Part shown: positions 46,408-54,379 of the stretch, piece by piece | Position numbering within the stretch: the stretch's first letter is position 1 | Layout: each line of letters opens with the position of its first letter | Assembly (NCBI RefSeq): GCF_016906995.1 | Contig: NZ_JAFBBD010000007.1 | Location: forward strand, 124,001 to 188,000 | Reading direction: 5' to 3' | DNA: 64,000 bases | DNA from: Spongiibacter marinus | GTDB lineage: Bacteria; Pseudomonadota; Gammaproteobacteria; Pseudomonadales; Spongiibacteraceae | The notes under the pieces: model-generated | What the model saw: the letters and a program-made list of their open reading frames with translations, nothing else | Database searches by the model: none | What the model was told of the DNA's origin: nothing | Program-made: the position numbers and the translations under genes

Positions 46408-47685
46408 ATGAACTCTCAGCACTATCGCAGCGATGGGCGCGCCTATTACGCCCTATTTATTTTAACCATTGTTTATAGCTTCAACTTTATTGATCGCCAG
46501 CTGCTGGCGATTTTGCAGGAGTCGATCAAGGCTGAATTACTGCTGAGCGATACCCAGCTGGGGCTGTTAACAGGCTTTGCCTTTGCGCTGTTCTATGTCA
46601 CGGCAGGGATTCCCATTGCCCGCTGGGCCGATGCGGGAAACCGCAGAAATATTGTCGCCCTGGCGGTGTTTATCTGGAGCTTTATGACGGCCATCAGTGG
46701 CTTAGTCCAGAATTACCTGCAATTGTTAATGGCGCGAATTGGTGTTGGCGTTGGCGAGGCCGGTGGCAGCCCACCATCGCATTCGATGATTTCTGATATG
46801 TTCCCGGCGGAGCGCCGCGCTTCGGCGCTGGGTTTCTATTCCACGGGCGTCAGCATTGGCATCTTGTTCGGTTTTTTAATGGGCGGCTGGCTGAATGAAT
46901 TTTTTGGTTGGCGGGTAGCGTTTTTTGTCGTGGGTGTGCCGGGTGTTCTGCTGGCAGTAGTGGTGCGCTATACCCTGCGCGAACCGCGTCGCGGTTTGTC
47001 CGAGAATCGCGATGACAACCCCGAACCCGTTGCCGTTAAAGAAGTGGTGGCGCTGCTGTGGTCGCGGCGCAGTTTTCGGCATATGGCCTGGGCTGGTGCC
47101 CTGAGCGCCTTTGCCGGTTATTCGGTCGCCAATTGGTCGGCGTCTTTTATTATTCGTAGTTACGGCATGAGCACCGGGGAGCTGGGTACGTGGCTGGCGC
47201 TCATTATTGGTATTGGTGGTGCGGTCGGGGTGTTCGGTGGCGGTTTGCTGGCCGATAAACTCGCCTCTAAAGACACGCGTTGGTACGTGTTGTTGCCGGC
47301 ATTGGCCGGTGTGATTTCACTGCCTTTTGCCGCCGGGGTTTACTTGGTCGACAATGTCTATGCCTCGCTGTTGTTAATGATTATTCCCGCCATACAGTCC
47401 AATGTGTTTTTAGGAAATACGCTGGCGGTTAGTCATTCACTTGTAGGCTTGCGTATGCGGGCGATGGCCTCGGCCATCCTGTTTTTTATCTTCAATTTGG
47501 TGGGCTTGGGTGCCGGGCCCTGGTCTGTCGGCCTGCTCAGTGACCTATTGGCACCGCAATTTGGCGATGAGTCGCTGCGCTATGCCATGCTGGCACTGGT
47601 GCCATTGATGGTGAGTTTATCGGCGTTGCACTTTTATCTGAGCAGCCGCCACCTGAAGCGCGACCTCGCAGCCGCCCCGCCGTGA
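46408..47685 (+). CDS. MFS transporter, Spinster-like
   Basis: A 425-residue major facilitator with twelve predicted helices. The N-terminus AYYALFILTIVYSFNFIDRQLLAIL and the ARIGVGVGEAGGSPPSHSMISDMFP segment in helices 4-5 are typical of the Spinster-type branch, common in marine bacteria that use hydrophobic carbon sources. IARWADAGNRR is the helix 2-3 loop motif. It follows the flavoprotein and DUF1330 genes and probably imports or exports their substrate. Confidence 0.85.
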   Translation: MNSQHYRSDGRAYYALFILTIVYSFNFIDRQLLAILQESIKAELLLSDTQLGLLTGFAFALFYVTAGIPIARWADAGNRRNIVALAVFIWSFMTAISGLVQNYLQLLMARIGVGVGEAGGSPPSHSMISDMFPAERRASALGFYSTGVSIGILFGFLMGGWLNEFFGWRVAFFVVGVPGVLLAVVVRYTLREPRRGLSENRDDNPEPVAVKEVVALLWSRRSFRHMAWAGALSAFAGYSVANWSASFIIRSYGMSTGELGTWLALIIGIGGAVGVFGGGLLADKLASKDTRWYVLLPALAGVISLPFAAGVYLVDNVYASLLLMIIPAIQSNVFLGNTLAVSHSLVGLRMRAMASAILFFIFNLVGLGAGPWSVGLLSDLLAPQFGDESLRYAMLALVPLMVSLSALHFYLSSRHLKRDLAAAPP

Positions 47686-47746
47686 GTCTGGCCGGTACCG
47701 TCATCGTCGGCATTCACGTACACTTTGCGAGCATGTATTTGAAGAC

Positions 47747-48760
47747 GTGGCGATGAATACGATCGACCCCAATTGGACCGTTAACAGCACCAGTATTCGC
47801 AGTATTGCCCAGGCGATTGCCGCACTGGGTGGCGACAGTGAAGCGCTGCTGAGATCGGTCGGTATCCTGCCGGAAGCCCTTAGTGACGCCGAGGCTCGAC
47901 ACCCTGTGTCGGCGATGCATCGCTTGTATGAGCTTGCCGCTCAGCACTGCGGCGAAGATATTGGCCTCTACACCGGCCGTGTGGACTATATCAGTCGTCT
48001 GAATATGCAGCTCTACACCTGTGGCGTGTGCGAAACCTTCCGCGACTACTTGAATCTGATGCCCAGCGTGCTGCATTTTGCTGGTGATATCGGCGAGGTT
48101 CGCATTCGCCGCGAAGATGAACGCCTGCGCTTGGATTGGCTGCCCCTGTGGGAGGCATCGGCTCGCTGGCGGTATCAAAGTGACTGTCTGCTGACCACCT
48201 CTGCAGCTATTGTGCGCTCGCTGTGTGTGCGGCCAATTCCCGTGTTGCGCGCCCACTTTAGTTACCCAAAGCCCGCTAATACCGACTTGCTGGAAAGCAT
48301 TTTTGGCTGCGACCTGCATTTTTCCCAGCCGCGTAGTTCTCTGTATTTCGATGTGGCGAGCCTCGACTATCGCCTTGTTCAGTTGGACTCGGAATGGAGT
48401 ATGTCGATCCGGCAATCTACCCAGCATTTATTCGGCGAAGGTGAGCCTGATCCGGTATTGCGCTCGCTGCGCAACACCTTGATAAAAATGCTGCCAGCGG
48501 GTGGGGTGACTATCGATAAAACAGCCGCCGCGCAGAATATATCCCGGCGCACTTTGCAGCGGCGACTGGCCGACAGCGGGACCCAGTTTGGCCAAGTGCT
48601 GCAAGAGCTGCGCAGTGAATTGGCATTGCAGTATCTCAGTGATGAGCGCTTGAGTATTACCGATATCGCGCTGCTGCTGGGCTATGCCGACCACGGCAGT
48701 TTTTCCAGCGCCTTCAAAGCGTGGTTCGGCAAGTCGCCGCGAGAACATCGCCGTAAATAA
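47747..48760 (+). CDS. AraC-family regulator with Arabinose_bd (OruR-type) domain
   Basis: A 337-residue regulator. The N-terminal ligand-binding half (SIAQAIAALGGDSEALLRSVGILPEAL, HPVSAMHRLYELAAQHCGEDIGLYTG) is the PF12625-like type seen in OruR/ArgR-type AraC proteins. The C-terminal domain has the two helix-turn-helix motifs, ending with SITDIALLLGYADHGSFSSAFKAWFGKSPREHRR. It lies directly upstream of, and on the same strand as, the Atu-like operon. Start is GTG at 47747 or ATG at 47753. Confidence 0.88.
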   Translation: MAMNTIDPNWTVNSTSIRSIAQAIAALGGDSEALLRSVGILPEALSDAEARHPVSAMHRLYELAAQHCGEDIGLYTGRVDYISRLNMQLYTCGVCETFRDYLNLMPSVLHFAGDIGEVRIRREDERLRLDWLPLWEASARWRYQSDCLLTTSAAIVRSLCVRPIPVLRAHFSYPKPANTDLLESIFGCDLHFSQPRSSLYFDVASLDYRLVQLDSEWSMSIRQSTQHLFGEGEPDPVLRSLRNTLIKMLPAGGVTIDKTAAAQNISRRTLQRRLADSGTQFGQVLQELRSELALQYLSDERLSITDIALLLGYADHGSFSSAFKAWFGKSPREHRRK

Positions 48761-48765
48761 CGCCT

Positions 48766-48800
48766 TCTGGCACCAAATATCTCCTAGTCTGGCACCAAAT
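48766..48800 (+). promoter_or_regulatory. Pair of direct repeats, probable AraC-family operator
   Basis: TCTGGCACCAAAT occurs at 48766-48778 and, identically, at 48788-48800. The period is 22 bp, two helical turns, as expected for one AraC-type protomer on each repeat on the same face of DNA. The second repeat ends where a -35 element would be, the typical position for direct contact with RNA polymerase. The adjacent AraC-family gene is the obvious partner. Confidence 0.78.
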
Positions 48801-48823
48801 CCTAAGCGCGCCCCAACAGAGCT

Positions 48824-48829
48824 TATAGA
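48824..48829 (+). promoter_or_regulatory. -10 element of the Atu-like operon
   Basis: TATAGA matches consensus at five of six positions and lies 23 bases after the second direct repeat. The hexamer in the -35 position (CCTAAG) is poor, which fits a promoter that depends on an activator. Confidence 0.6.
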
Positions 48830-48865
48830 CTGAGTAGGCTAATAATGACTAACTCAGGAGTTCGC

Positions 48866-50041
48866 ATGTCACTGGATTTTGACGGCGCCCGTCTACACAA
48901 CCCCTACCTCAATGCCGAGCACGAAGCATGGCGAGTGCAACTACGTAAATTTGTCGACGCTGAAATCAGCCCGTTTCTCGACGACTGGGAAGAGGCGGGA
49001 AAGATTCCCGATGAATTGTGGGCCAAAGCGGCGGATATCGGTTTGCTCCAGCTCGGCTACCCCGAGGCCTATGGCGGCATTTCCGAGGGTATTGACCAAT
49101 GGCATATCAATATTGCCAACGAAGAGATCACCCGAGCGGGCAGCGCCGGGGGCTTGATCAGTAATTTGCTGGTGCACGGCATTGGCTTACCACCCGTGAC
49201 GAACTGCGGCAGTGATGCGCTGAAAGAAATGGTTGCACCGCGCGTGTTAGCCGGTGAAAAGCGAATTTCACTGGGAATTACCGAGCCTTCCGGTGGCTCG
49301 GATGTTGCCAACATCCAAACGACGGCCAAGCGCGATGGCGATCACTACATTGTGAATGGCAGTAAAACCTTTATCTCCGGAGTCATGGGAGCGGATTGGG
49401 TGAGTACCGCTGTACGCACGGGTGGCGAAGGCGCTGGCGGTGTTTCGATGCTGCTGATTCCCACCGACCTGCCCGGCGTTTCGCGCACTCCCCTGGACCG
49501 CAAGCAGGGGTGGTGGTGTGCCGATACCGGCACCATTTATTTTGACGATGTTCGCGTGCCCGCCGAGTATTTGATCGGGGAAGAAGGGCACGGCTTTCTC
49601 GTCATCATGAGTAACTTCAACCCAGAGCGACTAAGCCTGATTGTCACCATGGAAGCGGCCGCTCGCGCCTGCCTGGAAGATGCCGTGGAGTGGGCGCGCA
49701 ATCGCAAGACCTTCGGCAAACGCCTGGCCGACCACCAAGTGATTCGCCACAAGATTGCTGCGATGAAGCAGCGCATAAATGCCACCCAGTGCTACCTCAA
49801 TTATTTAACCCAAGCCTATATAGAAGGGCGCTGCGACCCGGGTGACCTGGCAATGGCCAAGGTTCAAGCCAGCGAGACCATGGAGTTTTGCGCCCGTGAA
49901 GCCAGCCAAATTTTAGGCGGGGCCTGCTACTTGCGCGGCAACCGCGTTGAACGCTTTTACCGTGAAGTGAGAGTGAACGCGATCGGCGGCGGTTCCGAAG
50001 AAATCATGCGTGAGCTGGCGTCGCGCCAATACCGTTTGTAA
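48866..50041 (+). CDS. Acyl-CoA dehydrogenase (first)
   Basis: A 391-residue FAD-dependent acyl-CoA dehydrogenase. Motifs include SLGITEPSGGSDVANIQTTA, KTFISGVMGADW, FFDD-like YFDDVRVPAEYLIGEEGHGF, and the C-terminal GGGSEEIMRELASRQYRL where the conserved Glu acts as base candidate. It is the first gene of the AraC-controlled operon. The ATG at 48866 has AGGAG upstream. Its substrate is presumably a branched acyl-CoA. Confidence 0.9.
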   Translation: MSLDFDGARLHNPYLNAEHEAWRVQLRKFVDAEISPFLDDWEEAGKIPDELWAKAADIGLLQLGYPEAYGGISEGIDQWHINIANEEITRAGSAGGLISNLLVHGIGLPPVTNCGSDALKEMVAPRVLAGEKRISLGITEPSGGSDVANIQTTAKRDGDHYIVNGSKTFISGVMGADWVSTAVRTGGEGAGGVSMLLIPTDLPGVSRTPLDRKQGWWCADTGTIYFDDVRVPAEYLIGEEGHGFLVIMSNFNPERLSLIVTMEAAARACLEDAVEWARNRKTFGKRLADHQVIRHKIAAMKQRINATQCYLNYLTQAYIEGRCDPGDLAMAKVQASETMEFCAREASQILGGACYLRGNRVERFYREVRVNAIGGGSEEIMRELASRQYRL

Positions 50042-50050
50042 GGAGTTGTT

Positions 50051-50725
50051 ATGAGCAGTGAAAAACCCACGCTGTGGCACTGTTACCCGTCCCGTTCATT
50101 GCGGCCATTGTGGGCGATGGAAGAAATGGGTATCGACTACGAGCTGGTAAACCTGGCCTTTCCGCCGCGCATGTTCCAGCGCGAGTACCTTGAGACTAAC
50201 CCCCTGGGGACGGTGCCTTTCTTCCGGGACGGCGACGTGGAGATGACCGAGTCCTCCGGTATTTGTCTCTATCTCGTTGAACAATACCAGCGCTTTGATT
50301 TCGGTCTGCGCGTTAGCGACCCCGGCTACGGCGATTACCTGAACTGGCTGTTTCACAGTGATGCGACCCTGACCTTCCCGCAGACCATTGTCCTGCGGTA
50401 TTCGCAGCTGGAACCGCCGGAGCGCCGCCTGCCCCAGGCAGTTGAAGATTACAGCAAGTGGTACCTGGCGCGATTAAAGCGCGTGAATAGCCATTTGCTC
50501 GACCGTGAATACCTGTGCGACGACCGCTTCACCATTGCCGATATCGCGGTTGGCTACGCGCTGTATTTGGGCAAGGGGCTGGGGCTGGATGCGTTCTACG
50601 AGCCCCAGGTTACGGCTTACCTCGAGCGCCTGATGGCGCGCCCGGCGTTTCAACGCGCCGAGCCGATGGGCGCGGGGCCAAACAGTTTCGTCCCCACGCC
50701 CTATCCCTTTGAAGGCTGTTTTTAA
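50051..50725 (+). CDS. Glutathione S-transferase-like protein
   Basis: A 224-residue two-domain GST. The thioredoxin-fold half starts TLWHCYPSRSLRPLWAMEEMGIDY, with NPLGTVPFF and the ESSGICLYL glutathione-binding motif; the helical half has DDRFTIADIAVGYALY. A Ser of CYPSRS is the likely catalytic residue. GSTs are unusual in Atu-type operons. It may detoxify a reactive unsaturated intermediate or act as an isomerase. Its ribosome site is AAGGAG, nine bases after the previous stop. Confidence 0.85.
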   Translation: MSSEKPTLWHCYPSRSLRPLWAMEEMGIDYELVNLAFPPRMFQREYLETNPLGTVPFFRDGDVEMTESSGICLYLVEQYQRFDFGLRVSDPGYGDYLNWLFHSDATLTFPQTIVLRYSQLEPPERRLPQAVEDYSKWYLARLKRVNSHLLDREYLCDDRFTIADIAVGYALYLGKGLGLDAFYEPQVTAYLERLMARPAFQRAEPMGAGPNSFVPTPYPFEGCF

Positions 50726-50751
50726 ATAATTTTGCGTAGTTGGAGCGTTTT

Positions 50752-51909
50752 ATGATTTTGACAGAAGAGCATCAAAAGTTGCGCGATACCGTGGCGCAGT
50801 TTGTCGACAAAGAAATAAACCCCCACGCCGATGCCTGGGAAGCGGAGGGGATTTTCCCCGCCCATGAATTGTTTAAAAAAATGGGCGACCTGGGCCTGCT
50901 GGGCATTTCGAAACCGGTGGAATACGGCGGCCTCGGTCTGGATTACAGCTACCAAACGGTATTTTCAGAGGAGCTGGGTAGGATTACGACCGGCGGTGTA
51001 TCGATGGGCATCGGCGTACAAACTGATATGGCAACGCCGGCGCTGGCAAAGTTCGGCAGCGATGAACTGCGTCGCGAATTTCTCACGCCTGCGATAAGCG
51101 GGGACGCGGTGTTCTCCATTGCGGTGAGTGAACCCCATGCCGGTTCCGATGTGGCGGCGATTAAAACCACCGCCCGCAAAGACGGCGACGACTACATTGT
51201 CAATGGCAGCAAAATGTGGATCACCAATTCCACTCAGGCGGATTATCTCTGCCTGCTGGCCAATACCAGCGAGGGTAAGGCGCACAGCAATAAATCGCTG
51301 ATAGTCGTGCCGACTAACACGCCGGGCGTGTCCTTTTCGGAGCGCTTGAACAAGTTGGGCATGCGCTCATCCGATACCGCGCAGGTGTTCTTTGACGATG
51401 TTCGCGTACCCCAGCGCAATCGCATAGGTGAAGAGGGGCAGGGCTTTATCTACCAGATGCTGCAATTCCAGGAAGAGCGCCTGTATGCCGCCGCGGGGCA
51501 ACTCAAGGCCATGGAAGCCTGCATCAACCAAACCATTGACTATGCCCGCGAGCGCGAAATATTTGGTGAGCCACTGCTGAATAATCAAGTGGTTCACTTT
51601 CGCATGGCAGAGTTGCAGTCCGAAGTTGAAGCGCTGCGCGCGCTGACCTATAGCGCGGTGGAGGAATATATCCACGGAAGCGACGTGACCATGAAGGCGT
51701 CAATGGCCAAGCTCAAAGCGGGCCGCCTCGCCAGAGAAGTGACCGATGCCTGCTTACAGTATTGGGGCGGCATGGGCTTTATGTGGGACAACCCCATCTC
51801 TCGCGCCTACCGCGATACGCGGCTCACCTCCATTGGTGGCGGCGCAGACGAGGTGATGCTGGGCATTATCTGTAAATTGATGGGTACCCATCCGGGCCGC
51901 AGAAAGTAG
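50752..51909 (+). CDS. Acyl-CoA dehydrogenase, citronellyl-CoA dehydrogenase (AtuD)-like
   Basis: A 385-residue acyl-CoA dehydrogenase that I recognise as AtuD-like. MILTEEHQKLRDTVAQFVDKEINPH, GGVSMGIGVQTDMATPAL, NKSLIVVPTNTPGVSF and DACLQYWGGMGFMWDNPISRAYRD resemble my memory of citronellyl-CoA dehydrogenase of P. aeruginosa. This enzyme would introduce the double bond that enables carboxylation of the gamma methyl group by the next gene products. The ATG at 50752 has GGAG upstream. Confidence 0.85.
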   Translation: MILTEEHQKLRDTVAQFVDKEINPHADAWEAEGIFPAHELFKKMGDLGLLGISKPVEYGGLGLDYSYQTVFSEELGRITTGGVSMGIGVQTDMATPALAKFGSDELRREFLTPAISGDAVFSIAVSEPHAGSDVAAIKTTARKDGDDYIVNGSKMWITNSTQADYLCLLANTSEGKAHSNKSLIVVPTNTPGVSFSERLNKLGMRSSDTAQVFFDDVRVPQRNRIGEEGQGFIYQMLQFQEERLYAAAGQLKAMEACINQTIDYAREREIFGEPLLNNQVVHFRMAELQSEVEALRALTYSAVEEYIHGSDVTMKASMAKLKAGRLAREVTDACLQYWGGMGFMWDNPISRAYRDTRLTSIGGGADEVMLGIICKLMGTHPGRRK

Positions 51910-51929
51910 GGGGCTAAAAGGACGAGTTT

Positions 51930-53543
51930 ATGGCGATATTAGAGTCTTACATCGATCGACACGCCGATGCTTTTCAGCGTAATGCCAAGGTTATGGGGGC
52001 GGCCGTTGATGAGTTTCGAGACATCGAACAGCGAGTGATTGCCGCAGCTGAGAAAAAAGTACCGCGTTATCGCGAGCGCGGCCTTATGCCGCCGCGCGAG
52101 CGTTTAAGTGCCTTGCTTGATGTGGGTACCCCCTTTCTCGAACTGTCGACCCTCTGCGGCTATATGCAGGAAGAGGATCGCGATGGCAGTGCCGCCGGCG
52201 GAAGCTGCATTACCGGTATCGGTTATGTGGCGGGCGTTCGCTGCATGATTATGGTCGATGATTATCTCACTAAGGGCGGCAGCATTACGCCGCTGGGCAG
52301 TGCCAAGCGTCAGCGGATGATGCGTATCGCGATCGAGAACAAGCTTCCGGTGCTCACCCTGGCGCAAAGTGGCGGCGGTAACCTAAAGCTGCTCGGTGAC
52401 TTTTTCGGGCCGTCCGGTGCTGGCTTTGCCGTGCAGGCAAAACTGTCGGCGATGGGCATTCCGCAAATTACCGTGGTGCACGGCAGTGCAACCGCTGGCG
52501 GCGCCTATCAACCCGGCTTGTCCGACTACGTCATTATGATACGTCGTCAGTCCACCGTATATCTCGCCGGCCCAGCACTGCTTAAAGCGGCAACCGGCGA
52601 AGAGGCCAGCGACGAAGAGATTGGCGGCGCGGAGATGCACGCGGAAGTCGCCGGTACCGCGGACTATCTCGCCGAAAACGACGCCGATGGTATTCGCATT
52701 GCCCGGGAAGTTGCGGGCAAGCTCGACTGGGACAAACGCTTGCAGGCCAGTGCGGAAGTGGCCTATGCCGAGCCGCATTTTGATGCTGAGGAACTGCTCG
52801 GTATTGTGCCCGAAGACCCCAAAACGCCCTACGACGTGCGCGAAATTATTGCGCGCATTGCCGACGATTCAGACTTCCTGGAATTCAAAAGTGCTTTCGA
52901 TGTTGGCACGGTCTGCGGTCATATGGCGATTCAAGGTATTGCCTGTGCAGTGATTGGCAATAACGGCCCGATTACTGCCAAGGGGGCGGCGAAGGCCGGG
53001 CAATTTATTCAGCTTTGCGAGCAGTCCCAAACGCCGATAGTTTTTCTCCATAACACCACCGGCTTTATTGTCGGCACCGAAGCGGAACAGGGCGGGATCA
53101 TCAAGCATGGCTCGAAACTGATTCAGGCGGTCACCAATGCGTCTGTGCCCAAAATCAGTATTGTTGTCGGCGGTTCCTACGGCGCGGGGAACTACGCGAT
53201 GTGCGGCCGCGGTATGGAGCCACGCTTTATGTTCGCATGGCCACGCAGTGTGGTTTCGGTGATGGGGCCGGCCCAGGCGGGCAGCGTGATGCGTCAGGTT
53301 GCCGAGGCGAAAATGCGCCGCGCCGGGCAGGTGAGTGAAGAGATGCTCGATGCGCTGGAGAAAGACACCGTGGATACCATGGCGGCGAAGTCGCACGCCC
53401 TGGCCAATACCGCACGCATGTGGGATGACGGAATTATCGACCCTCGTGATACACGCAGTGTGCTGGGTTTTGTACTCGATATTTGCCGCGACGCCGATGC
53501 CCGTCAGATCACGGCCAACACCTTCGGCATTGGCCGTTTGTAG
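51930..53543 (+). CDS. Acyl-CoA carboxyltransferase beta subunit (geranyl-CoA/3-methylcrotonyl-CoA type)
   Basis: A 537-residue biotin-dependent carboxyltransferase of the LiuB/AtuC family. It has KVPRYRERGLMPPRERLSALLD, the acyl-CoA site AQSGGGNLKLLGDFF, and HGSATAGGAYQPGLSDYVIM. The SGG(A/G)NL region is followed by a shorter stretch than in the 3-methylcrotonyl-CoA carboxylases I recall. With an AtuA-like gene downstream, a geranyl-CoA carboxylase-like activity is more likely than MCC. Its biotin partner is the product encoded at 54376. Confidence 0.85.
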   Translation: MAILESYIDRHADAFQRNAKVMGAAVDEFRDIEQRVIAAAEKKVPRYRERGLMPPRERLSALLDVGTPFLELSTLCGYMQEEDRDGSAAGGSCITGIGYVAGVRCMIMVDDYLTKGGSITPLGSAKRQRMMRIAIENKLPVLTLAQSGGGNLKLLGDFFGPSGAGFAVQAKLSAMGIPQITVVHGSATAGGAYQPGLSDYVIMIRRQSTVYLAGPALLKAATGEEASDEEIGGAEMHAEVAGTADYLAENDADGIRIAREVAGKLDWDKRLQASAEVAYAEPHFDAEELLGIVPEDPKTPYDVREIIARIADDSDFLEFKSAFDVGTVCGHMAIQGIACAVIGNNGPITAKGAAKAGQFIQLCEQSQTPIVFLHNTTGFIVGTEAEQGGIIKHGSKLIQAVTNASVPKISIVVGGSYGAGNYAMCGRGMEPRFMFAWPRSVVSVMGPAQAGSVMRQVAEAKMRRAGQVSEEMLDALEKDTVDTMAAKSHALANTARMWDDGIIDPRDTRSVLGFVLDICRDADARQITANTFGIGRL

Positions 53544-53551
53544 GAGGCAGC

Positions 53552-54379
53552 ATGTTACCCGAATGTAAAGAATTGCTGCTGTCGCTGGACGGCGGCGTAT
53601 TGTCGATCACCCTCAACCGGCCCCATAAGCGCAACGCCATGAACAAAAGGCTTGTCGACGAAATGCGCGCAGTATTCGCCGCCATCGCCGAGCACCGTAG
53701 TGTGCGCGCCGTGGTGTTGCGCGGCGCAGAGGGGAATTTTTGTGCGGGCGGCGATATTGCCGGCATGCACGACGGCGCGGTAGACGAAGCGGGCAAACCC
53801 TTGTCCCCGGATAAGGCAGCCTGGCAGTTTAACCGTAGCTTCGGTCACCTTATCACCGAGGTAAATAAGGCTCCCCAGGTCGTTATCACGATCTTGGAGG
53901 GCGCGGTGTTAGGCGGCGGTTTTGGTCTGGCCTGTGTCTCGGATATTGCGATTGCCAAAGCCGATGCCAAATTTGCCATGCCGGAAACTGGCCTGGGCAT
54001 TGTGCCCGCGCAGATTGCGCCTTTTGTGGTGATGCGGGTGGGGCTGACGCAGGCACGGCGCTTGGCATTAACCGGGCAGCGCATCGACGGCGCTGAAGCG
54101 CAGCGCCTCGGCCTGGTGCATTTCTGTGCGGACAGCAACGACGACGTTGACGCGCAGTTAAACAACCAACTCTCTGCGTTGCGGCGCTGTGCACCGGCAG
54201 CAACTGCGCTTACCAAGTCGCTACTTCTTGATGTCGGCACTACCGCACTTGAACCGCTTTTAGACCACGCTTCAGATCTTTTTGCCCAATGCCTGAATGG
54301 GCCAGAGGGCAAAGAGGGGACGCAGGCATTTATCGAAAAGCGCAAACCCAGCTGGTATTCGGAACGGGGAACAGCATGA
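53552..54379 (+). CDS. Enoyl-CoA hydratase (AtuE-like)
   Basis: A 275-residue crotonase-fold hydratase. It has LNRPHKRNAMNKRLVDEMR, FCAGGDIAGM forming the oxyanion region, and GAVLGGGFGLACVSDIAIA with FAMPETGLGIVP. Candidate catalytic Glu residues are in ILEGAVLGGG and MPETGLG. In Atu/Liu clusters the corresponding enzyme hydrates a glutaconyl-type intermediate. The ATG at 53552 has GGAGG; its stop overlaps the next start. Confidence 0.87.
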   Translation: MLPECKELLLSLDGGVLSITLNRPHKRNAMNKRLVDEMRAVFAAIAEHRSVRAVVLRGAEGNFCAGGDIAGMHDGAVDEAGKPLSPDKAAWQFNRSFGHLITEVNKAPQVVITILEGAVLGGGFGLACVSDIAIAKADAKFAMPETGLGIVPAQIAPFVVMRVGLTQARRLALTGQRIDGAEAQRLGLVHFCADSNDDVDAQLNNQLSALRRCAPAATALTKSLLLDVGTTALEPLLDHASDLFAQCLNGPEGKEGTQAFIEKRKPSWYSERGTA

